A stretch of 19,543 nt of DNA from Chloroflexota bacterium (lineage in GTDB: Bacteria; Chloroflexota; Anaerolineae; Caldilineales; Caldilineaceae). How positions within the stretch are numbered: the first letter of the stretch is position 1; every line of letters starts with the position of its first letter. The notes under the pieces were generated by a model, which made no database searches, was not told the origin of the DNA, and saw only the letters and a program-made list of their open reading frames with translations. Of the stretch, positions 8,284 to 13,847 are shown piece after piece. The DNA lies in assembly GCA_003577005.1 (NCBI GenBank), contig QEUW01000107.1, positions 1-19,543 of the forward strand, given 5' to 3'. Both the position numbers and the translations under genes were made by a program.

Positions 8284-9384
8284 TCACTCAACGGGGCCGG
8301 CAGGTTGGGCCTCCAACGCAGCGCGCACCAGTTGTAATAGCTCCTGCGGGCTGTTGGTCATGCCAAAGGCGCCCAGTTGCTGCGCCTCCGCACGATTCCG
8401 CGGGTCGACGCCGCGTGCGGCATAGATGATAAACGGCGTCGTGACGCCGTTTGCGCGCAGCCGGTGCAACAGCGTATAGCCAGCGCGGCTATCGGGCGGG
8501 CGGCTCATATCGGAGATGATCACGCGATACTTGCCCGGTGCCGTGCGCGCCACGGCAGGCTCGGTTGCCAGACAGAGATCAAAGTTGAGCCCAAACAGTT
8601 TCTCGAACGAAGTGACCAGGCTACTGTTATTGGAGGGCGTATCATCCACCCACAGCGCCAGGGGAGGCGCCGAGCCACTTTCGGCGCTGGTCGCAATTGC
8701 CGCCGGAAACGCGGTGGTTGGGCTGCTGTCCAACGTTCGGGTGATGTTGACAATGGTGTCCACTTCGGCCCTGTTGACCAGCATCGCAATATCTGTCCTG
8801 CGGTACGCCACCGGCAGGAAGAGCCGCGTCCACAGAAAGCCGAACATAAACCCGATGCTGGCAAAGTAGAGCATCGCACCCAGAGCCATCGGGGAGGCGC
8901 CTGCCCCCCCACCAAAGCCACCGGCGAGATTCTCGCTGGCGGAAATCACACCTTGCCAAATATTGGGCAGCTCGATGACAGTCAGGGCAACGAGAAGCGT
9001 CGTGAGCCAGTCGGACACTCGTTCAAGGTTTGTGTTGGCCCCATAGCGGGCCGACGACGCGTTGCCCGGCCCGTCCGTAGCGCCATTGGCAGCCGCATCG
9101 TTGCCCTGAACCGTGCGGGGGATCCCAAACAGAAAGCCAACCAGACCGCCCAACACCAGCGCGGCGCCTGCCACCATCACCCCTACGGTCACGATAGCAA
9201 AGAAACGCCCAACGTCGTGTAGACCATAGAGGAACAACACCCCTATTCCAGCCAGGGCCATAAGAACTAACGTCCGCAAGGGGCGCAGTTCATCGGCTAG
9301 TTCATCCTGCCGGGTTGCGCTGATGGTCGAGCGCCCTTGGAACGAACGGAAAAGATTGGTAACGCCACTACTGATCGTTGTCAT
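8284..9384 (-). CDS. Membrane protein with a degenerate receiver domain
   Basis: The product is 366 aa. The ATG at 9384 is chosen over one five codons upstream because AGGAG lies four bases before it. Hydrophobic segments at ~37-56, 61-88, 127-147 and 167-192 predict a multi-pass membrane part. It includes FLFGIPR and NTNLERVSDWLTTLLV, which I recall as a recurrent membrane module fused to signalling domains. Residues ~241-358 resemble a response-regulator receiver: acidic pair D247-D248 in LWVDD and presumptive phospho-acceptor D292 in IISDM. Strand 4 reads FIIYAA, with Tyr where Ser/Thr is usual, and the normal KP near the end is replaced by GMTNSP. So the phosphorylation site is present but the switch residues are not canonical. 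It may be a pseudo-receiver that responds by protein contact. No histidine kinase gene is nearby. Confidence 0.75.
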   Translation of the reverse strand: MTTISSGVTNLFRSFQGRSTISATRQDELADELRPLRTLVLMALAGIGVLFLYGLHDVGRFFAIVTVGVMVAGAALVLGGLVGFLFGIPRTVQGNDAAANGATDGPGNASSARYGANTNLERVSDWLTTLLVALTVIELPNIWQGVISASENLAGGFGGGAGASPMALGAMLYFASIGFMFGFLWTRLFLPVAYRRTDIAMLVNRAEVDTIVNITRTLDSSPTTAFPAAIATSAESGSAPPLALWVDDTPSNNSSLVTSFEKLFGLNFDLCLATEPAVARTAPGKYRVIISDMSRPPDSRAGYTLLHRLRANGVTTPFIIYAARGVDPRNRAEAQQLGAFGMTNSPQELLQLVRAALEAQPAGPVE

Positions 9385-9422
9385 ATTGCTCCTTTCCACC
9401 GGATGTGGTCACAGCAAGCGCG

Positions 9423-9758
9423 TCAGTCGATCCGCTGCAGGCCGCCACCGGAGACCACCAGCGCAAAGTCCTGGGGGCCTTGGGGCACGTTTGCGCCGAC
9501 CACCAGAATCGTCCAGACACCCAGCGCTGGTGTGGGAATGATCACCTTCTCCACATTGTTGCTACTGTCGGGCGTCCCGTCGCCGTCAAAGTCGTTGCCG
9601 ACAAAAAAGCTGCCGTCGGGGCTGTTTACGATCAAGTTGACGGATCGAGCATCTCCCGTGAGGAGCCCTTGCTGTTCGTCATTTGACTCGTTGGCATAAA
9701 GAGCACAGAGACTACTGGCATCAAAAAGTCGCTGATACGCATGGCATCTTTTATACAT
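9423..9758 (-). CDS. Stand-alone C-terminal domain of a subtilase (probable gene remnant)
   Basis: The 111-aa frame starts with an ATG that directly abuts the stop of the upstream DJ-1-like gene (TGAATG), so it could be translated by coupling; no separate ribosome binding site is clear. From residue ~37 on it matches the beta-sandwich that follows the catalytic domain in S8 (subtilisin-like) peptidases: SVNLIVNSPDG, a variable loop with DFDGDGTPDSSNNVEKVIIP, then GVWTILVVGANVPQGPQDFALVVSGG. The protease domain with its Asp/His/Ser triad is absent here and does not occur in the neighbouring sequence. The first ~35 residues look unrelated. It is either the tail of a decayed protease gene or a domain kept on its own. 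Without a signal peptide an extracellular role is doubtful. Confidence 0.55.
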   Translation of the reverse strand: MYKRCHAYQRLFDASSLCALYANESNDEQQGLLTGDARSVNLIVNSPDGSFFVGNDFDGDGTPDSSNNVEKVIIPTPALGVWTILVVGANVPQGPQDFALVVSGGGLQRID

Positions 9759-10214
9759 TCACTTTGCACGCCTGGCCTCTCTCGTCGAGAAAATGAGAAC
9801 GAGTTCCCCCGCTACACCCTGCAATTGGTCGTCGGCCAGGTATGTGACACACCGTTGACGCAGCGCCAACGACAACTGCTCTACCGCCCCCGCCTGCACG
9901 ACAATATGGCTCCTTCCCGCGCCCGCCGCCTCTAGAAAATGCGCCAACCGGGTGTCTTGCAGTATGCGACGCAGTGTCTCCTTCTCACACGGGATCACTA
10001 CCGCCGTTGCATGAGACGCCAAGGGAAACGCCTCATGCAACGGCAGATCAGGGGTCAACGTCAAGCCACAGGCGCCCTTATTACGCCGGCCACTGACACC
10101 GACGAGCTTGACGCGCAGACCCGCCCGGCGGAAGACTGTAACAAAGGTGCAGGCCGCCAATTCATCGCACCGGTCTCCCCACAACACAAATACAGTCGGC
10201 TGGACACGCGGCAT
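9759..10214 (-). CDS. DJ-1/PfpI-like protein lacking the nucleophilic Cys
   Basis: The product is 151 aa, from the ATG at 10214 with GGAG about ten bases upstream. The pattern fits the DJ-1/PfpI (class I glutamine amidotransferase-like) fold: strand VFVLWGD, helix start DELAACTFVTVFRRAG, strand VKLVGVSG, TLTPDLPLHEAF, then ATAVVIPC. At the expected nucleophile elbow the sequence is HIVVQAGAVEQLSLAL (residues 103-118), so the usual catalytic Cys is replaced, and the protein is shorter than typical members (~180 aa). An enzymatically inactive binding or regulatory protein is likely. It is the first gene of the minus-strand cluster and is divergent from the STAND ATPase gene, sharing a 366-bp intergenic region with it. 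The family call rests on pattern only. Confidence 0.6.
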   Translation of the reverse strand: MPRVQPTVFVLWGDRCDELAACTFVTVFRRAGLRVKLVGVSGRRNKGACGLTLTPDLPLHEAFPLASHATAVVIPCEKETLRRILQDTRLAHFLEAAGAGRSHIVVQAGAVEQLSLALRQRCVTYLADDQLQGVAGELVLIFSTREARRAK

Positions 10215-10580
10215 GGGTCGTCATCTCCGTATTGGTTGCGGCAGAGAGCGGCAGCGCCAGGTGTGGTTCATGCGCATACGCTAACACAGGTCAACTCATC
10301 GCGCCCTCACTTGTTTCTCTACAGACTCTTCCTGCTGCCGCCGCGGAGGGATGAACCAAGGCGGCGGACTGTGTCTCGCCGCCGTAAAAGCGCATCACCC
10401 ACACTGCCCTACAGCCCCACCGCTTGAACATAGCGACCTTTGAGATGCTGGGGTCGCACATTTGCGCCAGTTGCATTGGGTGTAAGAAAATGGTAAGCTA
10501 ATGGGCCCGGATGCTGTGTTACACTATGTTTAGCCAGTGTCATCATTCGCAGCAATCCCTCTTGTGCGGAGTCGCAAACA
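10215..10580. other. Divergent intergenic region between DJ-1-like and STAND genes
   Basis: This 366-bp stretch carries no convincing gene on either strand. It must contain start signals for both the minus-strand cluster and the plus-strand STAND gene. On the minus side TTGACC (10294-10289) resembles a -35 box, but no good -10 box follows at the right distance. On the plus side TTGCAT lies 17 bases before TAAGCT, a poor match. A better -10 candidate is listed separately. Confidence 0.5.
10517..10525 (+). promoter_or_regulatory. Possible extended -10 element for the STAND gene
   Basis: TGTTACACT has the TGn extension followed by a 4/6 match to TATAAT. Transcription would start near 10532, giving a leader of about 49 bases before the ATG at 10581. 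No clear -35 box is present, so this is tentative. Confidence 0.25.
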
Positions 10581-12011
10581 ATGTCTGCTCATCCACCTTA
10601 CACCGTCGAGTCGCTCGAACAAGCGGTACATCAAGCGCTCAAGCTGTGGCATGAAGCAGATGGCGCCGGTAGCCCGCTCCAGCAGTTGCGCGCCTTTCAC
10701 CAGACGCAACTCAGCCGTGGCTTCACCATGCGCCAGGCAAGCAACCAATTGTTGTTGGATGGCATCGCCACGCTCGCACGCAGCGCGCCCGATGAAGCCG
10801 AAGTGTTGCGGCTGCGTTTTGACCAGGAATTGCCCGGCTACGCCATTGCCAATCGCCTCAACGTGAGCGAGGGCAACGTCTGGAAGAAGCAGAACCAGGG
10901 TATCCGCCGGCTGGCCCAATGGCTACACGAACAAGAGCACCGCTTGCACGCCGGGCGCCTGGCGGCTTTGCAGGCGCGTCTGGAACTACCCACCTACACC
11001 CAACTCTTTGGCATCGAACCGGCGCTCGACCAGTTGGCGGGCCAGGTCTGCCATCCACAACCGCCCTGGCTCATCGCCATCGAAGGGCTGGGCGGCATGG
11101 GCAAGACCGCCCTGGCCGACGCCCTCGCCCGCCGCCTGCTCGCCGACCACGCCTGGGCCGATTTTGCCTGGGTGACCGCACGGCAGCAGGTGCTCAACCT
11201 GGGTGGCGGCATCAAGAGCGTCAACCAACCGGCGCTCACGGTGGATGCCCTGGTCGATGCCCTGCTCGCCCAGTTGGCGCCCGATGCCGTGCGTCCCGTG
11301 GGGCTGGCGCTCGAACAGCGTCTGGCGATCCTGCGCCGTCTGCTCCACGAGCGGCCGCATTTTATCGTCGTGGACAATCTGGAGACCCAGGTGGATGTGG
11401 ACGCGTTGCTCGATACGCTCCGTTCGCTGGCCAGCCCGACCAAGTTTCTGTTGACCACCCGCCACCGGCTGTTGGGCGAGGCCGATGTCTATCACTTCCC
11501 GCTGCCCGAACTGGGCGAAGCGGATGCGCTGGCGCTGGTGCGTCACGAGGCGGCCATGCGCAACCTGCCCGAGTTGAACGCCGCCAGCGACGCCGACCTG
11601 CGCCCCATCTACGCCACAGTCGGCGGCAACCCGCTGGCGCTGCGGCTGGTGGTTGGGCAGTTGCATGTCCACCCACTCCACCAGGTTCTCGACGACCTGC
11701 GCAGCGCCAGTGGACAACCGATCACCAATCTCTACACCTTTATCTACCGCCAGGCGTGGGATGGGCTGGACGAACCGGCGCGCCGGGCGCTGCTCCTCAT
11801 GCCGCTGACCACCGAAGAGGGGGCGTCTTTCCCGCTGCTGGCCGAAATGGCCGGCGCCGTGCTCGACGAGACAAACCTGCGTGATGCGCTCGATACGCTC
11901 ACCCAACTCAACCTGGTGGACGCCCGCGGCGGTCTACATGAACGGCGCTATACCATCCACAGCCTGACGCGCACGTTTTTGCACCAGCAGGTGCTGCATT
12001 GGGAAGGATAA
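10581..12011 (+). CDS. STAND (NB-ARC) ATPase with N-terminal HTH, no sensor repeats
   Basis: The product is 476 aa, starting at an ATG nine bases after GGAG. Residues ~70-115 contain a sigma-region-4-like helix-turn-helix (ELPGYAIANRLNVSEGNVWKKQNQGIRRL). The NB-ARC core follows: Walker A GLGGMGKT (169-176), Walker B FIVVDNLE (261-268), sensor-1 LLTTRHR (290-296), the GGNPLAL loop (348-354), and a winged-helix segment ending in YTIHSLTRTFLHQQ (457-470), where IHSL occupies the place of the MHD motif. STAND proteins hold ADP at rest and switch to an ATP-bound oligomer when a sensor domain detects a signal. This protein stops right after the winged helix, so the usual C-terminal repeats are missing. 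The gene 172 bases downstream encodes a separate TPR protein that probably supplies them. Whether the HTH binds DNA or recruits a partner is unknown. Confidence 0.88.
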   Translation: MSAHPPYTVESLEQAVHQALKLWHEADGAGSPLQQLRAFHQTQLSRGFTMRQASNQLLLDGIATLARSAPDEAEVLRLRFDQELPGYAIANRLNVSEGNVWKKQNQGIRRLAQWLHEQEHRLHAGRLAALQARLELPTYTQLFGIEPALDQLAGQVCHPQPPWLIAIEGLGGMGKTALADALARRLLADHAWADFAWVTARQQVLNLGGGIKSVNQPALTVDALVDALLAQLAPDAVRPVGLALEQRLAILRRLLHERPHFIVVDNLETQVDVDALLDTLRSLASPTKFLLTTRHRLLGEADVYHFPLPELGEADALALVRHEAAMRNLPELNAASDADLRPIYATVGGNPLALRLVVGQLHVHPLHQVLDDLRSASGQPITNLYTFIYRQAWDGLDEPARRALLLMPLTTEEGASFPLLAEMAGAVLDETNLRDALDTLTQLNLVDARGGLHERRYTIHSLTRTFLHQQVLHWEG

Positions 12012-12146
12012 TGGTCAATTGTCAGTTACGATTCAGCCTCATCGTACTCGTACCCCTCCTCGTTCTCGTTCTCCAAAGTCTTTGTCGAGTACGAGGAGGG
12101 GTACGAGTACGAGGCTGAAGGGTTACAATTGTAAATGGTCAATTGT
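12010..12146. repeat. Inverted-repeat element flanked by 13-bp direct repeats
   Basis: The arms TTCAGCCTC (12032-12040) plus a 19-mer (12044-12062) pair perfectly with 12092-12119; the only interruption is a three-base bulge (ATC, 12041-12043). The loop is 29 bases. Outside the arms AATGGTCAATTGT occurs at 12010-12022 and again at 12134-12146, and a further CAATTG at 12126-12131. The first direct repeat overlaps the TAA stop of the STAND gene. The architecture resembles a small non-autonomous insertion or REP-like element, and the folded RNA could reduce read-through from the STAND gene to the TPR gene. Confidence 0.7.
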
Positions 12147-12183
12147 TAAGGTGCGTAACCTGGCGACTGGTAGCGGGAGAGAA

Positions 12184-13404
12184 ATGACCACCACGACTAC
12201 TTATCGCACGTTGTTTCAAGATTATCTTTGCGCCGGCCTGCAACTGGTATTGGCGCAGGTGCAGGCCGCCGAGCCGCTCGTGCCCGATGAGCTGCGCCGG
12301 CAGGCATGGCACCTGCTCAGCTATGCGTTTGAGAGCGCTGCAGCCTGGCCGCTGGCGCGCGATCTGCTGCTGGCGCTGGCGCCCAAGATGGAGCAGGCCG
12401 GCTTTCGTGACGAGTGGATCGCCTATTTGGAGCAGGCGGTGCAAAGCGCCTTGTTGCGAGGCGACGAACGGGTGGCCGCCGAATGCCAGCTAGAGATCGG
12501 TTATCTTTATCGCCTTGCCACCAATTTTGCATCTGCGCGTGAGTGGCTAAGAGCCAGTTTGGAAAACTTTGAACGACAAGAGCATCGACAAGGAATGGCT
12601 CGAGCCCTGAACCATCTGGCATATGTTGCCTGGCGCGAGCACCACTATGATGAAGCCGAAGACTTCGCTGACAGAGCTCTCCAGTTGCTAGATCTAGATG
12701 ATGTAGAGCGGGCAATGAGTCTGTCAGCAAAGGGCTTGATAGCAATTGACCGGAGAGAATGGCGCCTGGCGGAAGAGAATCACCGTGCCGCCTTGCAAAT
12801 TCGTCAGGAATATGGCGATAAGCGTAAGGCTGCTTGGAGCCTCCAAAACTTAGGTTATGCGATGCGCGGGCAAGGTAAGCACGCGGCTGCGATTGCGTGT
12901 TTTGTTGAGGCGCTCAAATCTCTTGAACGGGTCGGTGATCCAATAAACCAGGCGATCATTGAACTCAATCTGGGAATCAGTTACTATCTGAATAAAGAAT
13001 ATGGCCATGCCCTAGACTGCTACGCAAGAGCTGAAGCGCATTACGGTAAGTCTCAAGATCAGCTGAATATTGCCAAACTTCACGTTAACAGAGGTCTTTG
13101 TCACCTAGCTCTCAACGAGTTGGAGAAGGCAGAAATAGCGTTTAACAACAGTATTACGCTTTTTCAACAACTTGGCGATCTGGGTGAGCGTCTGAATGCG
13201 ATGGATGGCTTAGGGCTTACATACCTTGCAATGGAACTACGTAAGCAAGCAGCGGCGGTCTTCGAATCAGCCCTCAAAGAGTTGCCACTAATCCAGGGCA
13301 CTCCTATCCACGACACATTACTCGAAGAACTGTCCCTTCATCTCAATCAGGCTCAACCTGTGCGTGAGGATCTGACGCTTGCCGTACAGAACCTCGGTAC
13401 TTGA
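12184..13404 (+). CDS. TPR-repeat protein, likely sensor partner of the STAND ATPase
   Basis: The product is 406 aa. The ATG at 12184 follows GGGAG at good spacing; the longer in-frame version would translate the intergenic hairpin and was rejected. Residues ~8-95 are helical and not clearly repeats. Residues ~98-365 form about seven tetratricopeptide repeats, for example ALNHLAYVAWREHHYDEAEDFADRAL and SLQNLGYAMRGQGKHAAAIACFVEAL. TPRs make superhelices that bind peptides or other proteins. The fused relative downstream (13848-16289) carries TPRs on the same chain as NB-ARC, so this pair looks like a split version. The coding sequence changes from about 67% GC in its first 300 bases to 42-53% after about 12490, which suggests that the repeat section was acquired or exchanged. 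Confidence 0.82.
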   Translation: MTTTTTYRTLFQDYLCAGLQLVLAQVQAAEPLVPDELRRQAWHLLSYAFESAAAWPLARDLLLALAPKMEQAGFRDEWIAYLEQAVQSALLRGDERVAAECQLEIGYLYRLATNFASAREWLRASLENFERQEHRQGMARALNHLAYVAWREHHYDEAEDFADRALQLLDLDDVERAMSLSAKGLIAIDRREWRLAEENHRAALQIRQEYGDKRKAAWSLQNLGYAMRGQGKHAAAIACFVEALKSLERVGDPINQAIIELNLGISYYLNKEYGHALDCYARAEAHYGKSQDQLNIAKLHVNRGLCHLALNELEKAEIAFNNSITLFQQLGDLGERLNAMDGLGLTYLAMELRKQAAAVFESALKELPLIQGTPIHDTLLEELSLHLNQAQPVREDLTLAVQNLGT

Positions 13405-13420
13405 CTCACAATGGTCAGGC

Positions 13421-13459
13421 TGAAGCCATGAACCTTCCGGCGGAAAATCCATGGCTTCA
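13421..13459. terminator. Hairpin between convergent genes, possible bidirectional terminator
   Basis: TGAAGCCATG at 13421-13430 pairs exactly with 13450-13459. Inside, TTCC (13435-13438) and GGAA (13442-13445) form a second stem with a GGC loop. It lies 17 bases after the TPR gene stop and 20 bases beyond the stop of the facing small-peptide gene, the right place for a shared terminator. There is no T-run on either side. Confidence 0.45.
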
Positions 13460-13478
13460 AGTTGCGTGCCTGTGTGGG

Positions 13479-13649
13479 TTATCCACATCCGTTACCACTG
13501 GGCTGACACGCATAGGCTGTTGTAACCAGCGACGCGCCGCCCACGGCATCCAATACAACAGGTCCATACCCAGTAGCAAGCGCCAACCCTACCGCCAGAG
13601 TCACCATCACCAGCCAACGGCGGCTGCGTTCCAAAATCCCTGCGTTCAT
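13479..13649 (-). CDS. Small exported-type peptide with two Cys near the C-terminus
   Basis: The product is 56 aa. The ATG at 13649 is preceded by a strong AAGGAGG nine bases away, which supports translation better than the longer in-frame start. The N-terminus is basic (MNAGILERSRRW), followed by a hydrophobic stretch (~13-26), a second less hydrophobic part, and the tail TTAYACQPSGNGCG. Two processing readings are possible: signal peptidase cleavage after AYA, releasing CQPSGNGCG with its two Cys, or cleavage after the GG at 37-38 as in double-glycine leaders. No modification enzyme or transporter gene is adjacent. It could be a signalling peptide, a bacteriocin-like peptide or a small membrane protein. 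I do not recognise a family. It is on the opposite strand from both flanking STAND/TPR genes. Confidence 0.55.
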   Translation of the reverse strand: MNAGILERSRRWLVMVTLAVGLALATGYGPVVLDAVGGASLVTTAYACQPSGNGCG

Positions 13650-13688
13650 CTCAATATCCTCCTTCGGGGTGGAGAGGCTCATCGAGTT

Positions 13689-13725
13689 CGGGGACCCCGC
13701 CAGGAAAGCCCTGGCACACGCGTGT
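13689..13725. promoter_or_regulatory. Three adjacent palindromes upstream of the small-peptide gene
   Basis: CGGGGACCCCG (13689-13699), CCAGG-AAAGC-CCTGG (13700-13714) and ACACGCGTGT (13716-13725) follow each other almost without a gap, 40 bases upstream of the small gene's ATG. They could be protein binding sites or fold into a structured RNA leader. Nothing matches a riboswitch I know. Confidence 0.4.
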
Positions 13726-13747
13726 TTCCCCAACGAGCAGGTCCTTT

Positions 13748-13776
13748 TTGATTTGCTTAAGCGCCCTGATTATGAC
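13748..13776 (+). promoter_or_regulatory. Predicted promoter of the fused STAND gene
   Basis: TTGATT (13748-13753, 4/6) and TATGAC (13771-13776, 4/6) are separated by 17 bases. Transcription would start near 13783, immediately before the CCCATC repeat cluster, 65 bases from the chosen ATG. Confidence 0.4.
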
Positions 13777-13785
13777 AAAATGGCT

Positions 13786-13836
13786 GATGGGTTGTCACCC
13801 ATCCTGCCCATCACGTGACCCATCAGTTCACCCATC
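13786..13836. promoter_or_regulatory. Operator-like CCCATC repeat cluster
   Basis: GATGGGT-TGTC-ACCCATC (13786-13803) is a perfect 7-bp dyad. CCCATC recurs at 13798, 13807, 13819 and 13831, with 12-bp spacing for the last three, and a CACGTG palindrome lies at 13813-13818. The cluster sits between the predicted promoter and the start codon of a gene encoding an XRE-type DNA-binding domain, so autoregulation is a natural reading. Part of it is translated only if the weaker GTG at 13815 is used. Confidence 0.45.
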
Positions 13837-13847
13837 AGGCTACCCCG

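Noticed and set aside
10986..11906. Minus-strand open frame of 306 codons
   Set aside because: It is antisense to the NB-ARC gene with its Walker motifs. High GC alone produces such frames. The same applies to 14682-15554 and 18204-19190 on the minus strand and 8377-9222 on the plus strand.
12019..12183. N-terminal extension of the TPR protein
   Set aside because: It would translate the inverted-repeat element into a Ser/Arg/Thr-rich peptide, and the ATG at 12184 has a proper ribosome binding site.
13650..13740. Known riboswitch in the leader of the small-peptide gene
   Set aside because: The palindromes do not match the conserved cores of riboswitch classes that I could compare from memory.
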